From contig JAAWLY010000008.1 in NCBI GenBank assembly GCA_022798155.1, forward strand, positions 1 through 26,149: a DNA stretch of 26,149 nucleotides. Direction: 5' to 3'. The notes under the pieces were generated by a model, which saw nothing but the letters and a program-made list of their open reading frames with translations, ran no database searches and was not told the origin of the DNA. Made by a program: the position numbers and the translations under genes. Every line of letters starts with the position of its first letter. The stretch's first letter is position 1. Source of the DNA: Lawsonibacter sp. (GTDB lineage Bacteria; Bacillota; Clostridia; Oscillospirales; Oscillospiraceae). This document shows positions 1 through 6,607 of the stretch, one piece after another.

Positions 1-1
1 G

Positions 2-361
2 CCCTATGCTCCGGAATACAATCCAGATGAATACTTGAATCATACTTTGAAGATTTCTGTTCATTCAGGTCATCTGCCCTATACTGCGGAAGACATCTCT
101 CATAAGATTCCGTCATTCATGCGGAAATTACAGCATCGTCTGCCTCTCGTGTCCAGCTTTTTCCGCCACCCGGCGCTTTCCCATCTTGAAGTAATACAAT
201 CATATATTCCGTTTTCCAATTCATATAGTTTATCGGAGGTGATCTTAATGAAAACCGTGGTTCTGATTTTAAGTGAATCCCGTTTACTACCAAACAGGTC
301 CAATAGCGAAGAAATTCATCAGGTTATCAAGGCTTGGTTGACGGAAAAGCTGCGAGAATGA
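2..361 (+). pseudogene. IS630-family transposase, C-terminal fragment (cut by window start)
   Basis: The open frame enters from the left edge and begins PYAPEYNPDEYLN, the typical region around the last acidic residue (the E) of the DDE catalytic triad in IS630-type transposases. About 60 more residues, including a basic stretch around RKLQHR and an SFFRHPAL ending, fit the family's C-terminus. Family resemblance fades near position 200, and the frame then runs on to a stop at 361 with no similarity I recognise. That may be read-through into flanking DNA, or a separate small gene starting at 249. The 5' part lies outside the window, so I cannot tell whether this copy is intact upstream. Its orientation is opposite to the IS630 N-terminal relic at 592-811, so the two are not simply two halves of one element. 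Confidence 0.7.
249..361 (+). CDS. possible small ORF (37 aa) with a strong ribosome binding site
   Basis: An ATG at 249 follows GGAGGTGAT at 235-243, a near-perfect ribosome binding site with good spacing. The frame encodes 37 residues beginning MKTVVLILSESRLL and ending WLTEKLRE, and is in phase with the transposase fragment upstream. I do not recognise the product. It could be the truncated start of a gene interrupted by the insertion-sequence debris, or chance. The main argument for it is the binding site. Confidence 0.25.
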
Positions 362-408
362 TGAAAAGAGGGACAACATGACCCTTTTTACGAATAAGTT
401 GATAGACA

Positions 409-561
409 ATGCACAATCCAGCACCGCAAGATTTTAACGCTACAATCCCACTGAATGAGCGCAATAACAAGAACCCTGACAAGCTACCCTCTGGCCGCCT
501 TGTCTGTGACGCTGGTCTGGCCATGAGGAAGGATGGAACGATTTTTGACCGAACCAAATGA
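409..561 (+). pseudogene. IS1182-like transposase fragment
   Basis: This 50-codon frame contains IPLNERNNKNPDKLPSG followed by RLVCDAGLAMRKDG. It matches, from memory, the pattern in IS1182-type DDE transposases of gut Firmicutes, where a PLN-R-N-K-NP segment precedes a C-x-AG-x-x-M motif and a GRTR-Q-K-F-x-CP segment. Here the frame stops at FDRTK, just where the last segment would begin, and there is no N-terminal catalytic part. It is a short internal relic between two IS630 pieces. I am confident it is transposase-derived and less confident about the exact family. Confidence 0.55.
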
Positions 562-591
562 CGCTCTTTATATAACATATTACTTCTGCAT

Positions 592-811
592 TTAAAGATA
601 GGAAAGTGCCGGGCCGTGATGGACCTTCAGATTGTCCAGGATCAGGAATGCCTTGATACGCTGTCCATATTTCGCTGGCGCGATTCTGTCGTACTCCGGT
701 TAATTTCTCAATTTCTTTCCCCGTTTTCCCCAATTTCTTGAGCCGTACGACCTGCCTGCGTATCTCCTTGAGGCCCTCTCTCCCTACTTTCCTCAGATCC
801 ATGTATTCCAT
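592..811 (-). pseudogene. IS630-family transposase, N-terminal fragment with internal deletion
   Basis: Read on the minus strand, the first ~50 residues (MEYMDLRKVGREGLKEIRRQ and the following KLGKTGKEIEKLTGV) are the helix-turn-helix N-terminus of IS630-type transposases. At about position 655 the reading jumps, in another frame, to KAFLILDNLKVHHG, which is the strand carrying the second catalytic aspartate of the DDE fold and normally lies some 130-150 residues further on. A stop follows at 592. The gene therefore carries an internal deletion plus frameshift and cannot make an active enzyme. TATGATAAAAT just upstream on the minus strand could be the old promoter. Confidence 0.7.
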
Positions 812-1206
812 ACCCCCTATTTTATCATACCACATCTCTTTTTCCCAGCTTTTTTCTCAGAAGTAATAATTCGGAGGGTTTTTGAGAGAAAAAATTGAGA
901 GCCGGTGCCTGACTATTCTTTGGACAAGCCCTGTTGGGAGGGCGTTGGGAGTGAGTTTGGGAGGGTGCGCTGGAGGACATTTTTGAACGAAGAAGGTGCC
1001 CAAACGAAAAGTAAGAGGCACAGCACCCCAGCCAGCACGACCACAAAAGGGTTTGAGTAATTCACCGTTACTCAGGCCATTTTCTTTATTTTAGGTTGTT
1101 TTTCAATGATATTCCGCCAAAATCCAGTCTTAAAAGTTCCATATCATTCCTCGCTGTTTCAAAAGCGAGCTAAAATAGAGGGGACATTGGGGGTATTGGA
1201 GGGATT

Positions 1207-1231
1207 GGGGAGGGATTTTTAAGCCCTCCCC
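1207..1231. repeat. G-rich stem-loop
   Basis: GGGGAGGG at 1207-1214 and CCCTCCCC at 1224-1231 form an 8-base-pair perfect stem around a 9-base loop. No T-run follows on the plus side, so a classical terminator is not supported. It could end transcription coming from the transposase debris or simply be the end of an old insertion. Confidence 0.45.
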
Positions 1232-1290
1232 AGTGGCATCAGACCAAGTTACCATAATTTATAAGATATTATTTTTCTCATATATCTCTC

Positions 1291-1320
1291 TTGACGGACT
1301 AAAATATGCTCATTTATCAT
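1291..1320 (+). promoter_or_regulatory. candidate promoter of the pgs operon
   Basis: TTGACG at 1291-1296 and TATCAT at 1315-1320 are separated by 18 bases in an AT-rich stretch. This would give a leader of about 170 bases before pgsB. A 14-base palindrome, ATTGCC-TG-GGCAAT, lies at 1338-1351 just downstream of the expected start and could be an operator. Both assignments are from sequence pattern only. Confidence 0.4.
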
Positions 1321-1378
1321 GTTAATATAGCGTTATCATTGCCTGGGCAATAACTGTACGGACATAGAAAAATTTGAT

Positions 1379-1413
1379 CCTCCCGTTTTAATTTTTCTAA
1401 ACTATACGGGAGG
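1379..1413 (+). promoter_or_regulatory. leader hairpin before pgsB
   Basis: CCTCCCGT at 1379-1386 pairs perfectly with ACGGGAGG at 1406-1413 around a 19-base AT-rich loop. The left arm starts with CCTCC, which is also complementary to the GGAGG of the pgsB ribosome binding site at 1484-1488. Two exclusive pairings are therefore possible in the leader RNA: a local hairpin, or masking of the binding site. Regulation by this switch is inference. Confidence 0.4.
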
Positions 1414-1496
1414 TAAAATCAAGGCGGTTTAATCCGGTCGGGAATTACTCTCATCGTAATCTCAGGCTGAATGCGAAAGAAGAGGAGGCACAGTCC

Positions 1497-2615
1497 ATGC
1501 CTTGGCTTATTTTGGGATTGACTTTGCTGTGGCTGTGTTATCTGCTGTGGGAAAACCGGCGGGCAGCCAAGGCCCGCAGGCAGTTGGCCCACGTGGTTCA
1601 CGTCAATGGTATCCGGGGAAAGTCTACAGTCTGCCGCTTGATCGACGCCGGACTGCGGGCGGGCGGATTGAGAGTCTTCTGCAAAACCACGGGCACAGAC
1701 CCCAGGGTCATCGGCGTCAATGGAGACGAGGAGCCGCTGGTGCGCCGGGGAAAGGCCAATATCAAGGAACAGATCAAGATTCTCCGTCAGGCCGCCGGGC
1801 AGGGCGCTCAGGTTTTGGTCATTGAATGTATGGCGCTCCAACCAGAACTGCAATTCGCCGCCCAGCACCGTATTCTGAGGGCGGATATCGGAGTCATTAC
1901 CAATGTGCGGCGGGACCACACGGATGTGATGGGAAACACCTTGACAGAAATCTGCGAGGCTTTAAGCAACACAATTCCCCAAAACGGCGTCCTGTTTACC
2001 GGAGAAAAGGCCCGGCGGGAGCAGCTGGCCCAAGCGGCCCAAAAGATGGGGAGCAGCTTTATCCCCGCGTACCCCACCGGAGCGGAACCGCCGTTCGATT
2101 TTGCGGAAAACATCGCGCTGGCGCTGTCGGTCTGTGAGTATCTGGGCGTGAGCCGGGAGATTGCTCTGTCCGGCATGGCCCAATATAAGCGGGACCCCTA
2201 CGCATTGACCATACACAAGGTCCATAAGGCTGTATGGGTCAATGGGCTATCCATCAACGACGTGCAATCCACCTGTATGGTATGGGAAAAGCTGAAAAAG
2301 GAACACGATTGGGCTGGTAAACGGTTCATCCTTCTGCTCAATAATCGGGCGGACCGGGGCAGCCGGACGCGGGATATGCTTCAGGTCTGCATGGAGCTGG
2401 CGCCCTCAGAAGTCTGGCTGATGGGGGCTTCCCAGGGATATATGGCGCGGAGACTGAAAAAACTCCCTATCCCTGCCATGCGGTTTTCCAGCGCTGCCGC
2501 TCTGGACTTTACCTCCCTGGATGAAAACTGCGTTGTATTCGCAGCAGGTAATATTGCGGACGAGGGCCGGGCTTTGATGGCCCGTATCCGAAAGGAGGGG
2601 ATTGCTTTTGTATAG
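1497..2615 (+). CDS. pgsB: poly-gamma-glutamate synthase subunit PgsB/CapB
   Basis: This is the ATP-dependent amide ligase that polymerises glutamate into poly-gamma-glutamate at the cytoplasmic membrane, working with PgsC. The 372-residue protein is slightly shorter than the ~390 of Bacillus. Residues 1-19 are hydrophobic and should anchor it. The nucleotide-binding loop GIRGKST lies at about 38-44 in VVHVNGIRGKSTVCR, followed by KTTGTDPRV and an ECMALQPE segment near 115, as in the Mur-ligase-like PgsB family. The ATG at 1497 is chosen because GAGGAGG at 1482-1488 sits 8 bases upstream. It overlaps pgsC by 8 bases, so translation is probably coupled. The neighbours pgsC and pgsW support the call; pgsA/capA is not in the window. 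Confidence 0.9.
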   Translation: MPWLILGLTLLWLCYLLWENRRAAKARRQLAHVVHVNGIRGKSTVCRLIDAGLRAGGLRVFCKTTGTDPRVIGVNGDEEPLVRRGKANIKEQIKILRQAAGQGAQVLVIECMALQPELQFAAQHRILRADIGVITNVRRDHTDVMGNTLTEICEALSNTIPQNGVLFTGEKARREQLAQAAQKMGSSFIPAYPTGAEPPFDFAENIALALSVCEYLGVSREIALSGMAQYKRDPYALTIHKVHKAVWVNGLSINDVQSTCMVWEKLKKEHDWAGKRFILLLNNRADRGSRTRDMLQVCMELAPSEVWLMGASQGYMARRLKKLPIPAMRFSSAAALDFTSLDENCVVFAAGNIADEGRALMARIRKEGIAFV

Positions 2616-3015
2616 CCAAGTTATAATACTCAGCGTCATCATCAGTCTGATTTATACGGAGCTGACCGGCTATTCCGCAGGGCTGATTCTTTCCGGCTAT
2701 CTGGCACTGAACCTTCAAAATCCTGTCCGGCTGCTCTTTACCCTTGTCAGTGCGGCGGCAGCGGTGGGGATATGCCGCCTGCTCTCCGAAGTGATGATTT
2801 TGTATGGGCGGCGGAGATTTGCTCTCATGTTGCTGCTGACCTTCTTCTTTTCTTGGGGTGCGGGGAACCTGGGATTTTCCATTCCCGTAATTGGGATTAT
2901 CCTGCCCGGACTGCTGGCACGGGAATTTGACCGTCAGGGCTTTGTCACCACAGGACTAAGCCTGGCCGTTACCACTGGGGCCACATTCCTCTGTATGCTG
3001 CTGTTAAGGAGGTAG
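2608..3015 (+). CDS. pgsC: poly-gamma-glutamate biosynthesis membrane protein PgsC/CapC
   Basis: This small polytopic membrane protein is the partner of PgsB in the synthase complex. About 135 residues are almost entirely hydrophobic, with four or so membrane spans. IYTELTGYSAGLILSGYLAL near the N-terminus and GIILPGLLAREFDRQGF near the C-terminus are typical of CapC; the family is usually ~149 residues. I prefer TTG at 2608 over TTG at 2602 because AGGAGGGG at 2593-2600 is 7 bases from the former and almost touching the latter. It starts inside the end of pgsB and ends 4 bases before pgsW, so the three genes form one translational unit. Confidence 0.88.
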   Translation: MYSQVIILSVIISLIYTELTGYSAGLILSGYLALNLQNPVRLLFTLVSAAAAVGICRLLSEVMILYGRRRFALMLLLTFFFSWGAGNLGFSIPVIGIILPGLLAREFDRQGFVTTGLSLAVTTGATFLCMLLLRR

Positions 3016-3019
3016 GGCT

Positions 3020-4075
3020 ATGGAACAGGCGAAGCGTTTGGTCCTCTGCTTTGGGGCCTTGTGGCTGATTGCGGGAGCTGTCCTGACCGTTTCCGGGGCC
3101 AAGTCGGAAAGACCGGAAGACTACGACACAAAAATAGCGGCGGCACATCTCATGGGGGAGTGGATGGACACAATAAAGGCAATGAAGCTCCAGGCCGGAC
3201 TGGAGCTGACAGAGGAGGACCTCCACGGCACCGGGCTGATGGGGGAGCGCTATACATTCATTACCACCACGCTGGGCGACCCGGCGGCCAAGCGGACCAC
3301 CTGCAACCCGGACATGGCGGCTCTCTTGGTGGAATTGCTGGGTGAGGCGGGTGTGCGGCCCGGAGATACGGTAGGGGCCGGTTTTTCCGGCAGTTTCCCG
3401 GCCATGAATCTGGCTGTGTTAGCCGCCTGCCAGACGTTGGATGTCAAATGTGTCTACATCGCCTCGGTTGGGGCCTCTACCTACGGGGCCAACCAGCCGG
3501 AGCTGACTTTTCCGGATATGGTATGCCGCCTGCATCAGGAGGGCCTGTTGGAATGGGCCCCTTCCCTCATTACACCTGGCGGGGACTACGACTGCGGGAC
3601 AGAGATGGACCCAGAACTGCGAAAGCAGGTTCTGTCCCGTATCCGCGGCTACGGCGTGCGGATTATGGAGGAGCCGGACTTTAAACAAAACCTGTCCGCC
3701 CGTATGGAGCGATATGAGGTCGAAGGACCTATCAAATGCTTTATCGGGGTGGGTGGCAACATCTCTACGCTGGGGCTGGAGGATGAAGATATCCCCTGCG
3801 GCGTGATTCCTGCGGGGACGATTCAGGATGTCTCTGACAGAAGCGGACTGCTCCAGTTGTACAACGCCCAGGGCCTGCCGGTAATTTATCTGTTGAATAT
3901 CAAAGAGTTAATGGCAGAACACGGATTGACCTTCGATCCGGAACAACTTTTGCCGCCAGGGGAAAGCTCTATCTATTATGAGACAGCTTATCCGAAATGG
4001 GGGGCGGTGATAGGTTTGGCCGGGGCAATCGCTACAATATGGCTTGGCTTCCGTCGTTTGCGGCGGGAGGACTAG
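3020..4075 (+). CDS. pgsW: poly-gamma-glutamate system protein (PgsW-like)
   Basis: The 351-residue protein matches, from memory, the family annotated as 'poly-gamma-glutamate system protein', found beside pgsB/pgsC in diverse anaerobes. Hydrophobic residues ~7-26 form an N-terminal anchor or uncleaved signal, and a second membrane span (GAVIGLAGAIATIWLGF) lies at the C-terminus before a basic RRLRRED tail. The middle ~300 residues are therefore probably on one side of the membrane. Motifs seen are GERYTFITTTLGDPAAKRT, GAGFSGSFPAMNLA and CFIGVGGNISTLG. The biochemical role is not known to me. It follows pgsC by 4 bases with AAGGAGG upstream of ATG 3020. The last stop base is supplied by an inserted element (see 4075-4236); the pre-insertion stop would have been TAA. 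Confidence 0.75.
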   Translation: MEQAKRLVLCFGALWLIAGAVLTVSGAKSERPEDYDTKIAAAHLMGEWMDTIKAMKLQAGLELTEEDLHGTGLMGERYTFITTTLGDPAAKRTTCNPDMAALLVELLGEAGVRPGDTVGAGFSGSFPAMNLAVLAACQTLDVKCVYIASVGASTYGANQPELTFPDMVCRLHQEGLLEWAPSLITPGGDYDCGTEMDPELRKQVLSRIRGYGVRIMEEPDFKQNLSARMERYEVEGPIKCFIGVGGNISTLGLEDEDIPCGVIPAGTIQDVSDRSGLLQLYNAQGLPVIYLLNIKELMAEHGLTFDPEQLLPPGESSIYYETAYPKWGAVIGLAGAIATIWLGFRRLRRED

Positions 4076-4236
4076 GGCTTGTTTGAAAAATGTCAACATG
4101 CCCAAACGTCGGCTCTTTTTCCGCCGTGCTTTGCCAATTTTCCTTGAAATACATCCAGTATTCCTGCGTCAAATTGGCTTCGCCTGGCGAAAAAATTCCT
4201 CGCCGTTGGGCACATTTCCACTTTTCAAACCGCGCC
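4075..4236. mobile_element. MITE-like inverted-repeat element, copy A (complete)
   Basis: The 162-base element starts GGGCTTGTTTGAAAA and ends TTTTCAAACCGCGCC, so the ends are imperfect inverted repeats. Pairing continues inward (ATGCCCAAACG against CGTTGGGCAC, and GCCAATTT against AAATTGGC), so the whole unit can fold into one long hairpin. TA at 4073-4074 and TA at 4237-4238 flank it exactly, which fits a TA target duplication as made by IS630/Tc1-mariner transposases. It has no coding capacity of its own. It lies in the pgsW stop codon: removing it with one TA restores GAC-TAA. A nearly identical copy is at 25990-26149. Confidence 0.75.
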
Positions 4237-4407
4237 TAATTCCTCTTTTGGCCCTCGATTCGGTAATAGCCGCGCACCAGACCGAGCTGCGCACAATCAG
4301 CGCAGGACCAGGGAGGAGTGGGAGGAGGCATTGTCCAGCCGGGTAAGGCAGGATAGCGTGGAATTTATATTGACAAGGTATGGTATGCGTTAAGAACAGG
4401 GGGCGTT
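4237..4407 (+). other. intergenic region before the sensor kinase, with a possible coding remnant
   Basis: No complete gene is visible. One frame stays open from inside the MITE-like element to a TAA at 4390-4392 and ends with a charged, protein-like segment (TREEWEEALSSRVRQDSVEF, then ILTRYGMR). It has no start codon with a ribosome binding site, so it may be the tail of a small gene cut by the element, or chance. I do not recognise it. The kinase gene starts 15 bases after that stop. TTGACA at 4370-4375 has no well-placed -10 partner. Confidence 0.3.
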
Positions 4408-5844
4408 ATGACAAAGATTGGAACCATCCGAGGGCTGACGGCCTTTGTCCACAGCCGAAGAGTTTTACTGATGGGCTTAGGACTGATCGCATTGAGCTTC
4501 TGTATGCCTGTGCTATTCACCGTGGAAAACATTCAGGTGCGGCATTTTCTGCACCTGGCCCTGACGACTGGAGAGAGGTTAGACCTGATCAATGCGGCCC
4601 TGCGGCTGGTGGTCTTGAATACAGTGCGCGCCCTCCCGCACTATTGCGGCGCCTTTCTAGTCGCCGACGCCCTGGAATTCCGGTGGAACGGACGAGAAGC
4701 GTGGTACTGTAACGCTGGGCTGATACTCTTGCTGCTGTACGCCATCTACCGCAGCATTGATTTAATCTATGGCATATACTACGACTTTGGTCTTCCTGCC
4801 ATTACCGCGGCTTTTTTCATCATTTTATTTATCAAATTAAATTATCAGTATATTTCTTCCATAAAGAAAACGCTTTTTGTGGCAATGGAGCTGGCTGCTT
4901 GGCAGTTTTTAGACATTATGCCTTCAGCGTCCTTCCTGCCTGTGGGCAGGGGCGAGATGTCTAAAGCCATCAAACTGGCCGGCCGGCTGCTGGATGGGGA
5001 ATCCGCGCTGGACACCATGGGCACGATAGGAATTCTTTCGTTTGCCTTTGGTGCGGTCTTTCTGTTCATTCTGTTGCGGGATGAAAACTACCTGCGGGAG
5101 ATGGATGCCCTTAAAGAACAAAACAGCGCAATCCAGGCCAAAGCCCATCTGAATGAGATGCGCACCCGGACCTACCAGGAGATCCAGCATCTTGTCCACG
5201 ATTTGAAATCTCCCCTGACGGTAGTGCAGACCCTGGTGGGGGCTTGCAAGCTGGAATGTGAGCAGAACGGCGAACTGGAACAACTGGAGCTGCTGGGACG
5301 GGTGGAAAACTCGGTGGACCATATGAGCCAGATGATCTCTGAGATTCTATATCAGGATAAGACAAGCCTTGTCTCAGTGGAAAAACTCTTAAACCGGGTA
5401 TTGGCACAGATATCAATCGAAAATTACGCCCCTTATGTCCACCTTGAGATGACTGAGCCCAAGGCAAGGATACGTGTCAATGGAATCCTTTTTTCCCGTG
5501 TGCTGGTCAATCTGGTACAAAACGCCGCCAATGCCATTGAAACAAGCCGAGTGCCCAACATTACGATTCGCTCAGATATTGATAAGGCCTGGGTCCGTTT
5601 TCAGGTGATTGACAACGGAAGGGGAATCAAAAAACAGAAGCTGGAGGACATCTGGACCAGGGGTTATTCTGGAGGCGGCTCCAGCGGGTTGGGACTATTT
5701 TTCGTTCGAGATGTAGTAAAACGCTTCAGCGGTAAAATTGATCTGTGGAGTGAGGTAGGAAAAGGCACAATAATCACCATCAAAATTCCAAAGGAGGCAC
5801 AAGAGGATGGACCAGAGACAGAACGTGACGATCCTGTGCATTGA
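4408..5844 (+). CDS. membrane sensor histidine kinase
   Basis: The 478-residue sensor kinase is anchored in the membrane. Several hydrophobic segments lie in residues ~18-40, 100-122, 128-145, 152-172 and 205-224, followed by a likely coiled linker (225-260). The phosphoacceptor is H264 in HLVHDLKSPLTVV. The ATPase domain shows an N-box (VLVNLVQNAANAIE), a G1 box (DNGRGI) and a G2 box (SGGGSSGLGLFFVRD). There is no recognisable extracytoplasmic ligand domain, so the signal may be sensed within the membrane. It overlaps the response-regulator gene by 38 bases, so the two are a coupled pair. Its position right after pgsBCW suggests control of that operon, but this is inference from neighbourhood only. 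The ribosome binding site (AGGGGG) is modest. Confidence 0.9.
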   Translation: MTKIGTIRGLTAFVHSRRVLLMGLGLIALSFCMPVLFTVENIQVRHFLHLALTTGERLDLINAALRLVVLNTVRALPHYCGAFLVADALEFRWNGREAWYCNAGLILLLLYAIYRSIDLIYGIYYDFGLPAITAAFFIILFIKLNYQYISSIKKTLFVAMELAAWQFLDIMPSASFLPVGRGEMSKAIKLAGRLLDGESALDTMGTIGILSFAFGAVFLFILLRDENYLREMDALKEQNSAIQAKAHLNEMRTRTYQEIQHLVHDLKSPLTVVQTLVGACKLECEQNGELEQLELLGRVENSVDHMSQMISEILYQDKTSLVSVEKLLNRVLAQISIENYAPYVHLEMTEPKARIRVNGILFSRVLVNLVQNAANAIETSRVPNITIRSDIDKAWVRFQVIDNGRGIKKQKLEDIWTRGYSGGGSSGLGLFFVRDVVKRFSGKIDLWSEVGKGTIITIKIPKEAQEDGPETERDDPVH

Positions 5845-6430
5845 CGATGAGGAGGACATCTGCTTTGCCCTGAAAACGCTGTTTCGCACCCAGGACTGGA
5901 GTACTGCCACGGCCTGTAATGTGGATGCGGGGATCAAGCTGTTTACCCAGCTGCGGCCAACCATTGTACTCATTGATTACCACATGCCTGGGATCAACGG
6001 AGTAGAGGGGGTACGGATGCTGCGCCGTTTGTCGGCCACCGTGCCTATTATCGTGTTCACCATCGACGAGTGCCAGAAAGTAGCAGATGAGTTTTTAGCC
6101 GCTGGGGCCAGCGACTTTGCGCTGAAACCCATCAAGGCTCCCGACATCATCAGCCGCGTCAGGCTCCATCTGCGGCTGCTGGAGCGGCAGAATATCGACG
6201 TCAGCTTTACTAAGGGCATCAGCCATGGTACGCTGGAGCTGATCTTAAATTATCTGTCCCAATGCAGCCAGCCGGTAACGGCCAACGATATCTCAAAAAA
6301 TACCGGCCTGGCCTATCAGACGGTGTTTCGTTACCTCCAGCACATGACGCAGCAGAAGCTGGTAGAAGTGGAGAGTGTTTACGGCAAGGTGGGCCGGCCA
6401 AAACAGATGTACCACATCCGCCCCAATTAG
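5807..6430 (+). CDS. response regulator with CitB-type DNA-binding domain
   Basis: The N-terminal receiver domain (residues ~7-120) has the acidic pair D13/D14, phosphoacceptor D57 in LIDYHMPG, T85 and K107 in ALKPI, all expected for an active receiver. The C-terminal ~80 residues (GTLELILNYLSQ, VTANDISKNTGLAYQTVFRY, YGKVGRPKQMYHI) resemble the winged helix-turn-helix of CitB/DcuR-type regulators, which usually pair with carboxylate-sensing kinases; the kinase here is of another type. ATG 5807 is preceded by AAGGAGG and lies inside the end of the kinase gene (38-base overlap, different frame). The stop TAG at 6428-6430 is made of TA plus the first base of an inserted repeat, as in pgsW. Its targets are unknown. 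Confidence 0.88.
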   Translation: MDQRQNVTILCIDDEEDICFALKTLFRTQDWSTATACNVDAGIKLFTQLRPTIVLIDYHMPGINGVEGVRMLRRLSATVPIIVFTIDECQKVADEFLAAGASDFALKPIKAPDIISRVRLHLRLLERQNIDVSFTKGISHGTLELILNYLSQCSQPVTANDISKNTGLAYQTVFRYLQHMTQQKLVEVESVYGKVGRPKQMYHIRPN

Positions 6431-6557
6431 GGCTCGTTTGAAAAATGTCAAAACGCCCAAACGACGGGTCTTTCGTCCCCATGCTTCCCATATTTATCTT
6501 TTTATGCGCTGCGGCCCGTCTGGGCATTCCCCAGGCTGGCCGCTTTTCGACAAACTG
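6430..6557. repeat. MITE-like element, divergent relative (copy C)
   Basis: The left end GGGCTCGTTTGAAAAATGTC and the following CGCCCAAACG match copy A closely and are preceded by TA. The interior differs and the right end (CTTTTCGACAAACTGA) is only loosely related. Internal dyads (CGACGGG against CCCGTC) still allow a long hairpin. The exact right boundary is uncertain; I place it where the terminator stem begins. It sits between the response-regulator stop codon and its terminator. Confidence 0.5.
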
Positions 6558-6596
6558 AACCAGGTCAAGGCAAATGCCATGACCTGGTTGTTTTTT
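6558..6596 (+). terminator. rho-independent terminator after the response regulator
   Basis: AACCAGGTCA at 6558-6567 pairs perfectly with TGACCTGGTT at 6580-6589, followed by GTTTTTT. The T-run is on the plus side, so it ends the kinase/regulator transcript. It now lies ~130 bases past the stop codon because the repeat was inserted in between. It may also weakly stop the convergent minus-strand operon. Confidence 0.8.
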
Positions 6597-6607
6597 AAGG
6601 GATTACC

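Larger units (their letters stand above)
812..1496. other. non-coding stretch upstream of pgsB
   Basis: I see no convincing gene in these ~680 bases. Short open frames lack ribosome binding sites and family similarity. Small dyads include GAGTAA/TTACTC around 1063-1081, CTCGCT/AGCGAG at 1150-1169, and the G-rich hairpin at 1207-1231. From about 1250 the sequence becomes clearly AT-rich compared with the genes to the right, as expected for the promoter region of the pgs operon. The segment at 978-1006 (GACATTTTT then GCCCAAACG) shares two short words with the MITE-like elements described elsewhere, but the arrangement differs and I do not call it a copy. Confidence 0.5.

Noticed and set aside
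978..1006. Possible fourth copy of the MITE-like element
   Set aside because: Only two short words (GACATTTTT and GCCCAAACG) are shared, in a different relative orientation, and no TA-flanked inverted ends are visible.
825..1046. 73-codon minus-strand frame upstream of the IS630 N-terminal relic
   Set aside because: No ribosome binding site, repetitive Ser/Leu/Pro composition, no family similarity; probably non-coding IS flank.
4370..4396. TTGACA before the sensor kinase as a promoter
   Set aside because: No -10 box at acceptable spacing (closest is 15 bases and poor) and it would leave almost no leader before ATG 4408.
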